From: a virus | Virus record (IMG/VR): IMGVR_UViG_3300044981_000035 | Location: 1 to 32,075 of that record | Direction: 5' to 3' (one strand) | DNA: 32,075 nucleotides | Notes under the pieces: generated by a model | The model's input: the letters and a program-made list of their open reading frames with translations, nothing else | The model's database searches: none | Told to the model about the DNA's origin: nothing | Position numbers and translations under genes: made by a program | Shown: one piece after another, positions 24,182 through 30,365 of the stretch | Numbering within the stretch: position 1 is the stretch's first letter | How the letters are laid out: every line of letters starts with the position of its first letter

Positions 24182-24672
24182 GCCTGGTCTATGATCCTCC
24201 GCTTTTCTTCTGACCAATCCTGAAGGCCTAGCAATGGACCGGTGCTAGCGTCATCTGTAAGCGCGTGCTTTTCGCAACGCTCTATCTCGGCATCACAGCG
24301 CTTCAAGTCGTGCACCTTATGTTTAAGCAGCTCGTGGAGATAGCCCATTACGTTGAACAGCAGGGCACACAAAGCTTCTTCGCGCGTGTTGCCGCTAGTG
24401 TTTCGAGAGTAGGCGGAGCGGTGAAAAAAGTGAACCTCTAGGAAGTGGCGCCACATCGACTTCATGAAGCGTGACAGTGGAATGCCAAGCTGCCAGTTAT
24501 CTGAATCACGCAGCGTTCCGTCTTTCATGAAACGGTGCTTGTGGATATACTGCGCGTAGCGCTCAAGTACGGCCGGGGACAGGAAGCCTTCGTAGTCCAG
24601 CGATTCCGTGTCGATACTGCGCGTTGCTCCGTTTTCGTAGGATGCCAAACCGTTACATGCCTCCATGTTCAC
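24178..24672 (-). CDS. dATP/dGTP diphosphohydrolase-like (MazG-type) protein
   Basis: A 164-residue protein. The order of FLSPAVLERYAQY, WQLGIPLSRFMKSMWRHFLE and NTREEALCALLFNVMGYLHELL matches the all-alpha N-terminal domain found in phage dATP/dGTP diphosphohydrolases, where paired acidic residues in the second helix pair (EE, then E) bind Mg2+. Such enzymes shape nucleotide pools. The start is either GTG 24672, overlapping the GroES stop, or ATG 24666. Confidence 0.6.
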   Translation of the reverse strand: MNMEACNGLASYENGATRSIDTESLDYEGFLSPAVLERYAQYIHKHRFMKDGTLRDSDNWQLGIPLSRFMKSMWRHFLEVHFFHRSAYSRNTSGNTREEALCALLFNVMGYLHELLKHKVHDLKRCDAEIERCEKHALTDDASTGPLLGLQDWSEEKRRIIDQA

Positions 24673-25199
24673 GCCGCCGCTATCAGTGAGGTCTTATCGC
24701 GCTTGCAGTATGGGCCGCGCTTAATTCCCTTGTCGCTTCGGCCCTTTCGCGGCTTGGACAACACCGCCAGAACATGCTGCTGCTCGTGCAGGAACGTGTA
24801 GCTCTCGCCGTCGATCTGTACGTCGTTGGCGGGAGAGCGATCATACAGTATGCGGTCTCCGGGCTTGCAGTTCATGGCGTGACGTTGCTGGGCCACCAGT
24901 TCCAGGGAGGTATTGCCACACGCTTTACATTTAGGAGGAGCCATGAACGTGCTTAGTGTTGTGGCTCCCGATGGCCTACATTTCCAGCACATCCACACAA
25001 ACAACCGATCACCAGGCCCGCACATCAATACCTCTCCGATTCGCTTTCCGTCTTCCTGGTAGCGCTTCAGATCTGGCATCCAGATCAGACGCCGAGAGTC
25101 GTAGAACTCGTCACGAATGCGCTTGACTAACACCAGGTCACCTAACGGCCTGATATGGCGCAGCTGAACCGGGATGTTCTGGTTGTAGACCGGCTTCAC
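24669..25199 (-). CDS. GroES-like co-chaperonin with zinc-ribbon insertion
   Basis: A 176-residue protein. IRPLGDLVLVKRI (residues 16-28), GEVLMCGPGD (55-64), CKPGDRILYD (111-120) and the end TFLHEQQHVLAVL (135-147) follow the Cpn10 (GroES) order, ending with the typical -LAV segment. Between the second and third blocks, where GroES has its roof hairpin, there is an insertion with CWKC (71-74) and CKAC (91-94), a zinc-ribbon pattern. Phage co-chaperonins such as T4 gp31 help the host GroEL fold the coat protein. GTG 25199 overlaps the upstream stop (GTGA). Confidence 0.75.
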   Translation of the reverse strand: MKPVYNQNIPVQLRHIRPLGDLVLVKRIRDEFYDSRRLIWMPDLKRYQEDGKRIGEVLMCGPGDRLFVWMCWKCRPSGATTLSTFMAPPKCKACGNTSLELVAQQRHAMNCKPGDRILYDRSPANDVQIDGESYTFLHEQQHVLAVLSKPRKGRSDKGIKRGPYCKRDKTSLIAAA

Positions 25200-25396
25200 A
25201 GCGGCATCCCGGGTACCGGCCTGCGATCGGGCATTTTTCCGTGGTTGCGCACGGCTCCTAGCGCCAATAGCACAACAGGCTCTACGCGCTTGTCCATGAA
25301 TCTGTCCGGGCCTTCTGCTTCAGCGGCATCGAAGTGCGCCTTGGCGCTGCCAACGATTGTTCCGGAATCGTTCCTGATGACAACGATCAATTCCAA
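25196..25396 (-). CDS. Hypothetical small protein
   Basis: A 66-residue protein (MELIVVIRNDSGTIVGSAKAHF...). TTG 25396 is supported by GGAGG seven bases upstream, and the gene overlaps its neighbour by ten bases. The N-terminal IRNDSGTIVGSAKAHF resembles a short beta hairpin. Unknown function. Confidence 0.5.
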   Translation of the reverse strand: MELIVVIRNDSGTIVGSAKAHFDAAEAEGPDRFMDKRVEPVVLLALGAVRNHGKMPDRRPVPGMPL

Positions 25397-25611
25397 TGCA
25401 GCACCTCCACTACGCCGTTACGTAACGCAGCCAGAACCGCTGCGGAAGCTAATGTTGAGCAGAAAGCCAAGCACTCCTCGTCCTCATGAACTGGCTCGAT
25501 TGTGTCGGAATCGGAACGCCTATAGCCACGAACCTCACGCATGTCCACGAGGCGCCTACCGGTCACTCTGTAGCTATGCATCCTTAGGTCCAATGGTTGG
25601 ATCTCCAGCAT
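25387..25611 (-). CDS. Hypothetical small protein
   Basis: A 74-residue protein, charged in its first half (RMHSYRVTGRRLVDMREVRGYRRSDS) and hydrophobic in its second (FCSTLASAAVLAALRNGVVEV). ATG 25611 abuts the upstream TAG (TAGATG). No family is recognised. Confidence 0.5.
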   Translation of the reverse strand: MLEIQPLDLRMHSYRVTGRRLVDMREVRGYRRSDSDTIEPVHEDEECLAFCSTLASAAVLAALRNGVVEVLHWN

Positions 25612-25788
25612 CTACTTGGTAGTGGTGGAAGAAGCCCTATTTACTGCCGGCAGTACACTCGGCGCAACAGCAGCGCCGGCGATGCCGGTGCTAGCGATGA
25701 CTGGAGCCAAGGTTGGATACTTACCGATTAACCACACTGATCCAGCCACTAGCGCCAAGTGCCAAACCGTAACAAAGAAGTTCTTCAT
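25612..25788 (-). CDS. 58-residue membrane protein (holin-like size)
   Basis: Begins at ATG 25788 after GAAAGGAAAAG. The peptide has one long hydrophobic helix (FFVTVWHLALVAGSVWLIG) followed by an Ala/Val/Pro-rich second segment (LAPVIASTGIAGAAVAPSVLPAV) that could be a second, weaker membrane segment. Two-helix proteins of this size are often holins, but here the lysozyme is 5 kb upstream, so this stays a suggestion. TAG 25612-25614 abuts the next ATG. Confidence 0.6.
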   Translation of the reverse strand: MKNFFVTVWHLALVAGSVWLIGKYPTLAPVIASTGIAGAAVAPSVLPAVNRASSTTTK

Positions 25789-25877
25789 CTTTTCCTTTCA
25801 AAAGTTTCTAAAACCAGCGCGCCGAATGCGGCCACGCACATACCGATGAATAACAGCACCGCTAAGCGTACGGCCAT
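25785..25877 (-). CDS. 30-residue membrane microprotein
   Basis: ATG 25877 overlaps the 3' end of the previous gene by 16 bases, and TGA 25785-25787 overlaps the next ATG as ATGA. The peptide is one hydrophobic helix (VRLAVLLFIGMCVAAFGALVL) with a basic ERKR end. Overlap at both ends suggests translational coupling. No family is known, and the missing ribosome site leaves moderate doubt. Confidence 0.45.
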   Translation of the reverse strand: MAVRLAVLLFIGMCVAAFGALVLETFERKR

Positions 25878-26101
25878 TTGGGGAAGTTGGTTAAGTAGTT
25901 ATCAACCTGCTCATTATTCAGTGCGCTAAAGTTATTAATGGTGCCGTAGGATACGTGCTCGTTCTCAAGTTTTCGCAACCGCCTGGATATCGAAGGAAAG
26001 ATAGCCTTGAGCGTGCTCTCCTGCCGGTCCAAGCGCCAGTGCGCGTAGCCAGCTAGAGCGGTAGCAGCTCCAGCCCAGATAAGTGCGGCAAAAAGCAGCA
26101 T
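25862..26101 (-). CDS. Small protein with N-terminal membrane anchor and helix
   Basis: A 79-residue protein with an N-terminal membrane segment (LLFAALIWAGAATALAGYA), then a charged helix (LDRQESTLKAIFPSISRRLRKLENEH). This topology is spanin-like or toxin-like, but the helix is short for an inner spanin. It precedes two further small membrane ORFs in the same compact block. Confidence 0.5.
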   Translation of the reverse strand: MLLFAALIWAGAATALAGYAHWRLDRQESTLKAIFPSISRRLRKLENEHVSYGTINNFSALNNEQVDNYLTNFPKWPYA

Positions 26102-26104
26102 GGC

Positions 26105-26290
26105 CTACTTTACGGTCTTGACCGGATGCCGCACCGGGTACGTCGCTACAGCAAACACTTTCTTGGTGCTCTTGACAGGATGGCGAACCGGATACGTAAC
26201 CACCGAAAATATACCGGCCTGCGCCGAGGATGCAAGCGCTAGGCCGGCCAAGGGAAGAAAACCTGCAAATCTTTTCAGTAAGCTTTTCAT
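26105..26290 (-). CDS. Exported small cationic repeat peptide
   Basis: A 61-residue product with a signal peptide (SLLKRFAGFLPLAGLALASSAQA) and a short mature basic tail made of an 18-residue unit repeated once, each containing TYPVRHPVK. The mature peptide of about 36 residues is rich in Lys, Arg, Val and Pro. ATG 26290 lies three codons inside a 12-base sequence also present near 22278. Function is unknown; a membrane-active or surface role is a guess from composition. Confidence 0.55.
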   Translation of the reverse strand: MKSLLKRFAGFLPLAGLALASSAQAGIFSVVTYPVRHPVKSTKKVFAVATYPVRHPVKTVK

Positions 26291-26315
26291 GAATACAAGT
26301 CTGCACTACTAGGAG

Positions 26316-26329
26316 CGTTCCAGCCAGTT
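26316..26329 (-). promoter_or_regulatory. Intergenic motif CGTTCCAGCCAGTT (site 2)
   Basis: Second copy of CGTTCCAGCNAGTT, in the 72-base gap between 26290 and 26363. It is directly preceded by CTACTAGGAG (26306-26315), a 10-mer also found in the structured leader at 22220-22229. A CACAATTCTGTG inverted repeat lies at 26349-26360. Confidence 0.45.
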
Positions 26330-26362
26330 GTAATCCTGTTAATAACTCCACAATTCTGTGAA

Positions 26363-26629
26363 TTATTTGCATTCGCCTGACAGGTTCCAGATTTGCCTGG
26401 CCAGCTCGCAGGAACGCACGAATTCATCGCTCCGGATCTGTCTTGGAAGGTCACATTCTCCTAGTTCGTAATGAACAACATGATTTTTTACCGGTATTGG
26501 GCAGCCGATCTTGGCGAATAAGTAGGCAGCCCAGTGCTTGTCAAAATTGACCTCAAGACGTAGCGTGTCTTCCTGCGAGAAACACACAGCCGTCAGCAAT
26601 AGTAGTAGTATTGCAGACTTCAAGCCCAC
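26363..26629 (-). CDS. Exported Cys-containing small protein
   Basis: An 88-residue protein with a signal peptide (KSAILLLLLTAVCFSQ) and a mature part with Cys at several positions (IGCPIP, GECDLP, RSCELAR, GECK). GTG 26629 is chosen because AAGGAA precedes it and the upstream stop ends two bases before; the frame opens earlier at 26674 but would then lack a signal peptide at its N-terminus. The ribosome site lies inside the duplicated 82-bp segment. Function is unknown. Confidence 0.55.
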   Translation of the reverse strand: MGLKSAILLLLLTAVCFSQEDTLRLEVNFDKHWAAYLFAKIGCPIPVKNHVVHYELGECDLPRQIRSDEFVRSCELARQIWNLSGECK

Positions 26630-26709
26630 GTCATTCCTTGAGCAAATCGCCGAGTACCGTCTCGGCGCGGTCAATCTGCGCCCACTGCTCAGGAGTTAGC
26701 GATGCGTAG
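26628..26709 (-). repeat. 82-bp perfect direct repeat, copy A
   Basis: Identical base for base to 28320-28401. It encodes the C-terminal 25 residues of the gene at 26631-26933 (YASLTPEQW...LGDLLKE) with the stop and next ribosome site. The two copies flank the terminase large-subunit gene, so recombination between them would remove about 1.7 kb. Confidence 0.97.
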
Positions 26710-26933
26710 CGAAGCTCTCCCAAAACAGAATCTATAAAGGCTGACCGCTGCGGGCAGTTCTCCGCAGTTGGCTCCATACTGGTGCGCACCATTCCGAGCG
26801 TAACGCGCCGACCTCCGATATCTGGCTCGCGCCTCTGCCGTGATCGTGAGCCGACCGGAGAAGCTGCTTTAGGCTCTTGGGGTAATCCGCGATTTTTAAT
26901 ATATCGCTGACGCAATGTCCATTCAGAACCCAT
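26631..26933 (-). CDS. Hypothetical protein sharing the TerS C-terminal tail
   Basis: A 100-residue protein. ATG 26933 follows the TerL stop after one base, with GGAGG upstream. The first 75 residues are basic (Arg, Gln, Pro-rich) and unrecognised. The last 25 (from YASLTPEQW) are identical to the terminase small-subunit tail, encoded by an identical DNA segment. This may be a truncated or rearranged TerS paralogue, or a separate protein given the same terminase-contacting tail. Confidence 0.6.
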   Translation of the reverse strand: MGSEWTLRQRYIKNRGLPQEPKAASPVGSRSRQRREPDIGGRRVTLGMVRTSMEPTAENCPQRSAFIDSVLGELRYASLTPEQWAQIDRAETVLGDLLKE

Positions 26934-26934
26934 T

Positions 26935-28326
26935 TCAAAACATCCTCCCGTCATATGACTCTGGGGACTCATGGCGCTCCCGATTTGGATTCAGCGTCAA
27001 TATTTCTCGGCCACTCATCCACAGGTAGCGCATGGCGTCCATGAGATGGTCTGCCTCTTTCACGACGTGTCCCTTTTCGTCTCGGTGGTACTTACGGAAC
27101 TCGCGCAGTAAGTTTTCAAGATGTCGCTGAACCTTCAGTTGCCCAGAAACAAGCGCTTGCCATACCTCCGTAATCCCAGCGTCTACGGCGTTTATGGCCG
27201 GCGTGAGCGTTAGACCCAGGTCAACGTACATCTGCAAGAGCTGGCGGCCATCGACTTGCGAGCGACCACGCGCCGCCGGATCGATTACTCCACGCACCCA
27301 TGTGCCGCGCGAACGTATGGCACTGGCGTGACTTGCCGGTTCTCCAAATCCCTGGTAATGCTCGTCGTATAACACAATGCGGCCGTTGCCTGGATCTTGT
27401 GCCCCCCATAGCACAGCGGTGCGATTCCAGCCTACGTCCATAGCGAATACGCGCCGCCATGAATCCGGAATTGGCTTGGTGTCTATGATTATTTCTTCTT
27501 CAGGAATGGGATAGACTGTGCCGACTCCAAGGCGCGGCTCTCCGTTCATGCGCGCCTGAAGTTCAGCAGGATTAGTGGTGGCTGCGAGGTGTTTCTTTTC
27601 TTCCTCGTCAAGGTGCGGAACGTCACGCCATCCAGCCTGTACGTACCACTTCAGCTTCTTTGATTCTGGTGAAGGCTCCAAGAAAGCATTAACTACTTCG
27701 GATCGCCCGAGCAACGGCGTGAATGTAGTGTAAATTATTCCCTTGGTTGTGAGTAGCCGGTACATCTGCTCGCTGTATATGTCTGCTGGAGGTTCCTCAT
27801 CGTCCCAAATGAAGTCCTTAGCAGCACCCTCAAATGATCGCCTGCCTTGCTCGTAGGCTTTGAACACTAATACTGACGCCTTGCCGGATACGTGCTTAAC
27901 CCACACGCTATCTATCGATCCAGCCTTGCCGCCACGGGCGGCTGTTTTGTCGATAATTAAATCGAAAGGAATCATGCCGTCTTCTGGAGTCTTGCCCAGT
28001 AACACGCGCTGCACGATCTCGTAATTAGTGTTTCCGTCCACAGCGCAAGCCCATCCATCAGTAGCTTTATCGAAACGTTTGCCTTGCCACCATTCCGGGT
28101 AGCGCCCCGTGAGATGCGCGGTCGTCTCAAATGCTCCCGAGATTGTCTTTCCCACGCGGTTTCCGGCCATAAACAACCGCTCCTTGAATTCCGCGCCGGC
28201 CGTAAAGAACTCCATATGCTTGGAGTAGAGACGCCTAGCACGTGAGCCTTCTTCTGGAAACAAAGTGCGGAATGGAACCGAGCGCCACTTGCGCGCACCG
28301 GCCACTAGCTCAATAGCCGACGTCAT
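26935..28326 (-). CDS. terL: Terminase large subunit
   Basis: A 463-residue packaging motor. Walker A is AGNRVGKT (54-61), Walker B with catalytic Glu is FIWDDEEP (172-179), and the RNase H-like nuclease carries Asp in FAMDVGW (D297), GVIDP (D349) and EADHLMDAM (D426 or D430). It powers DNA packaging and cuts the concatemer; P22 gp2 is the comparable protein. It starts ATG 28326 in an ATGA overlap with the small subunit stop. The duplicated 82-bp segment lies immediately on both sides of the gene. Confidence 0.9.
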   Translation of the reverse strand: MTSAIELVAGARKWRSVPFRTLFPEEGSRARRLYSKHMEFFTAGAEFKERLFMAGNRVGKTISGAFETTAHLTGRYPEWWQGKRFDKATDGWACAVDGNTNYEIVQRVLLGKTPEDGMIPFDLIIDKTAARGGKAGSIDSVWVKHVSGKASVLVFKAYEQGRRSFEGAAKDFIWDDEEPPADIYSEQMYRLLTTKGIIYTTFTPLLGRSEVVNAFLEPSPESKKLKWYVQAGWRDVPHLDEEEKKHLAATTNPAELQARMNGEPRLGVGTVYPIPEEEIIIDTKPIPDSWRRVFAMDVGWNRTAVLWGAQDPGNGRIVLYDEHYQGFGEPASHASAIRSRGTWVRGVIDPAARGRSQVDGRQLLQMYVDLGLTLTPAINAVDAGITEVWQALVSGQLKVQRHLENLLREFRKYHRDEKGHVVKEADHLMDAMRYLWMSGREILTLNPNRERHESPESYDGRMF

Positions 28327-28401
28327 TCCTTGAGCAAATCGCCGAGTACCGTCTCGGCGCGGTCAATCTGCGCCCACTGCTCAGGAGTTAGCGATGCGTA
28401 G
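28320..28401 (-). repeat. 82-bp perfect direct repeat, copy B
   Basis: Second copy of the 82-bp segment at 26628-26709, encoding the C-terminal tail of the terminase small subunit plus the stop and start of terL. Confidence 0.97.
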
Positions 28402-28778
28402 TCAATCGTCCCGGTTGTGCCGCTGTGCTCAACGGCTTTAAGTTCAGCCATCAGCCGCTTTAGTTGCTGGTCTGCCGCCCAGCCTCTATCTTTGGCGCTA
28501 ACGCGTTCCCTGAGATCGCCACCGCAACTCTGACAGACCCTCGTGGTAGTTTCACCGTTTTCAAGGCAAACCGTGGTGCGTCCGGTTGCGTGACACGTTG
28601 AACACGACAGGTTCCCGTCACGGATCGCGCTTAAAACCGACCATGCAGCTACTTTGTCAGAAGCTAATTGCTCTTGAGTAAGGCCCTTGTTGAGAAGCTG
28701 GGTTATTTTGTTCTGGGTTCCTTTCTTGCGTCCTCCGGTCTTTACTCCCTTTTTGTAGGTGGTGCCCTTGGCAGACAC
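28323..28778 (-). CDS. Terminase small subunit with zinc-finger pattern
   Basis: A 151-residue protein immediately upstream of terL. The N-terminal KTGGRKKGTQNKITQLLNKGL is the typical DNA-binding start of phage small terminases of the GGRKKGTPNK type. A central pair of CxxC motifs (C59/C62 and C82/C85) suggests an added zinc ribbon. The C-terminal helix (YASLTPEQWAQIDRAE...) is duplicated in a second gene. GTG 28778 overlaps the upstream TAG and has AGGAG. It should recognise the packaging site. Confidence 0.75.
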   Translation of the reverse strand: MSAKGTTYKKGVKTGGRKKGTQNKITQLLNKGLTQEQLASDKVAAWSVLSAIRDGNLSCSTCHATGRTTVCLENGETTTRVCQSCGGDLRERVSAKDRGWAADQQLKRLMAELKAVEHSGTTGTIDYASLTPEQWAQIDRAETVLGDLLKE

Positions 28779-28954
28779 TAGGAACTCCTAAGCTTATCAG
28801 CGTGTTTTTTTGCGTTCTTGACGTTGTGATGGCCATGGTCAACATGGACATTACCGGTGCCAGTGTCGCGCTCGGGCTTGGCCTCTATCGCAACGCCTTT
28901 ATGGTTCTGGCTGTTGCCACTCACGGCGTTGATCTGACTCTTTAGTGTTTCCAC
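28778..28954 (-). CDS. Small basic protein related to the 12957-13208 C-terminus
   Basis: A 58-residue protein in the frame ending TAG 28778-28780. GTG 28954 is preferred (a weak GAAGGTG site precedes it); GTG 28999 is an upstream alternative, but it would overlap the previous gene more. The C-terminus GHHNVKNAKKHADKLRSS resembles GHKNVRNAESHSKKLMHE in the DUF6582-like protein. Rich in His, Lys and Asn; function unknown. Confidence 0.5.
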   Translation of the reverse strand: METLKSQINAVSGNSQNHKGVAIEAKPERDTGTGNVHVDHGHHNVKNAKKHADKLRSS

Positions 28955-29145
28955 CAGATATGCCCACCTTCGGTCAATCCAAGCGCCCCCACTATCCACT
29001 GCAAAACCGCCACTGCTCCACTGGCCTTGTTCTGTTTACGCTCTACCTCAGACAGGCGCCGGTCGTGATCCTTGGAGCGCTCGTTCATTTCCCTTACTGT
29101 CGTCAGTGTCTCCACAACGGCGTCGTTGATCTCGCTACGAGTCAC
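28942..29145 (-). CDS. XhlA-like coiled coil plus C-terminal membrane segment
   Basis: A 67-residue protein. The first 45 residues form a charged helix (VRE, EVERKQNK) ending in a hydrophobic segment (AVAVLQWIVGALGL) and a short tail. Coiled coil followed by a C-terminal membrane segment is the plan of XhlA-type phage lysis proteins. A holin-related or spanin-like role is plausible, with the lysozyme nearby. GTG 29145 has GGAG eight bases upstream. No certain family match. Confidence 0.5.
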   Translation of the reverse strand: MTRSEINDAVVETLTTVREMNERSKDHDRRLSEVERKQNKASGAVAVLQWIVGALGLTEGGHIWWKH

Positions 29146-29184
29146 TCTGCTTTCTCCGTTGCCTCGATTTTACTTTGGATTTAA

Positions 29185-29198
29185 CGTTCCAGCTAGTT
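29185..29198 (-). promoter_or_regulatory. Intergenic motif CGTTCCAGCTAGTT (site 3)
   Basis: Third copy of CGTTCCAGCNAGTT, in the 110-base gap between the gene ending at 29256 and the one starting at 29145. On the transcribed strand it reads AACTAGCTGGAACG. Confidence 0.45.
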
Positions 29199-29200
29199 AA

Positions 29201-29248
29201 TGCCTAATCCATTAGGCACCTGGTACGTTTTGAGGACTTTTGCCTAAT
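29201..29248. promoter_or_regulatory. Operator-like ATTAGGCA/TGCCTAAT sites
   Basis: TGCCTAAT at 29201-29208 is followed two bases later by ATTAGGCA at 29211-29218, forming an inverted repeat with a 2-base loop. A direct copy of TGCCTAAT lies at 29241-29248. Three half-sites in 48 bases of non-coding DNA look like a repressor operator; no repressor can be assigned, although an HTH protein is encoded at 31161-31628. Confidence 0.45.
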
Positions 29249-29255
29249 ATACTTG

Positions 29256-29693
29256 TCACTGCGCTTGCATCCGCACCACTGATCCGTCGAACCACATCGG
29301 ATAACCATATCCTGGTTGCAGTGCTTGAACGGCAAGCTCAGTTTGGCCGTCTTCGGCCATGAGTGTGTAAGGTCCGTGTCCGTCTATAGTCAGCGAGGCT
29401 GCTGGTCCATTCGCCACGTCGGGCACGAACAGGAAAGCGGTACCGGCCGAAAGATCGGAATACGCCTGGCACTGTGGAGCTCCACTCACGGTGTACGCCG
29501 AGGTTCCTGCGTTATTGCCAGTCGTGGAAGCGAACAGCGTAGAGCAGGCTCCAGACTGTATAATTCCCCGCGTTGCTATCTCTGAGGAATTAAAGCTGGC
29601 CGTGCATGTCCCGTTCTGGCAGGTAACCACTAGTCCGCTAATCTGGTGTAATGCAATCGCGGCGGCCAGCGCTCCAATGGCTAACTTAACCAT
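29256..29693 (-). CDS. Exported tail-fibre-like protein
   Basis: A 145-residue protein with an N-terminal signal-like segment (VKLAIGALAAAIALHQISG) and a mature part with four Cys. The C-terminal block (FLFVPDVANGPAASLTIDGHGPYTL...AVQALQPGYGYPMWFDGSVVRMQ) resembles the short domain repeated in phage tail-fibre proteins (LNIDGLGAKAI...AGQIVEVAYDGT). It overlaps the upstream gene by eight bases. Confidence 0.6.
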   Translation of the reverse strand: MVKLAIGALAAAIALHQISGLVVTCQNGTCTASFNSSEIATRGIIQSGACSTLFASTTGNNAGTSAYTVSGAPQCQAYSDLSAGTAFLFVPDVANGPAASLTIDGHGPYTLMAEDGQTELAVQALQPGYGYPMWFDGSVVRMQAQ

Positions 29694-29916
29694 TTATTTC
29701 CTTCCAGTATTCGGTGTGCTCAAGCGCTTTTTTAGCGGCGTCAATCTCTTGGTCGTTATTACAGTAAGAACAGTCCGGGTCTTTGAAACGGTAACCCAAT
29801 TTCTGTTCTATTAAACGATAGTAATTATGACAGACGCACTCTTCCGGAAAGCACCTTAGAAGATCGAGTAGGGCGCTTGCAAGATTTGCAATTTTTAACC
29901 TATCGACTTCTTTCAT
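29686..29916 (-). CDS. Small Cys-containing protein
   Basis: A 76-residue protein with a helical N-terminus and a central Cys cluster (CFPEECVCH ... DCSYC) that may bind a metal. ATG 29916 gives an ATGA overlap with the upstream stop. No family is recognised. Confidence 0.5.
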   Translation of the reverse strand: MKEVDRLKIANLASALLDLLRCFPEECVCHNYYRLIEQKLGYRFKDPDCSYCNNDQEIDAAKKALEHTEYWKEING

Positions 29917-30365
29917 CTATGCCAATCCATTAGCACATCTCCGGGTTGCGGGATCGATCCGGACAAGAAAGTGATCGTTGTACCAGATAGCGTGTAGTTG
30001 CCGGAAGAGCCCTGAATCTGCACAACGCCATTAACCGTGAGTATCAGGCTAGCCGGCGTGCCTGGAGCCGCCGCCAAGGTGAAGGTGGCATTAGTTCCGT
30101 TGACTGTACCCGATGGCGTTTCTGCATCCGTGAATGTTGGCGATATCCCAGTCACGGATAGCTGTCCGGCGGAGTTTATGGTCAAGCCTGAACCCACCTG
30201 AAGGAAACTGTTAACCCCTGAAGGCAGCGTGCCAAAAATAAATCCAGGAGTAGAGCTGCCTGGTGACTGGATCTGCCGAAGAGTGATTATTACCGAAGCG
30301 GCCGAAAGCGCCCCGAGTACGAATATAACGGCCAGTACAGATACGGCGAATTTTAAGTTTTTCAT
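29913..30365 (-). CDS. Exported protein with tail-fibre domain
   Basis: A 150-residue protein. ATG 30365 overlaps the upstream stop as ATGA with GAGGAA upstream. An N-terminal hydrophobic signal or anchor (KFAVSVLAVIFVLGALSAAS) is followed by a Gly/Ser-rich linker (LQVGSGLTINSAGQLSVTG) and a C-terminal domain (DAETPSGTVNGTNATFTL...ILTVNGVVQ...YTLSGTTITF...PQPGDVLMDW). That domain is common in phage tail fibres and structural proteins, so a receptor or virion-surface role is likely. Confidence 0.7.
   Translation of the reverse strand: MKNLKFAVSVLAVIFVLGALSAASVIITLRQIQSPGSSTPGFIFGTLPSGVNSFLQVGSGLTINSAGQLSVTGISPTFTDAETPSGTVNGTNATFTLAAAPGTPASLILTVNGVVQIQGSSGNYTLSGTTITFLSGSIPQPGDVLMDWHR

Noticed and set aside
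29185-29198. Sigma-54 promoter reading of the CTGGAACG motif
   Set aside because: CTGGAACG resembles a -24 element, but none of the three sites has a TTGC-type -12 element at the required distance.
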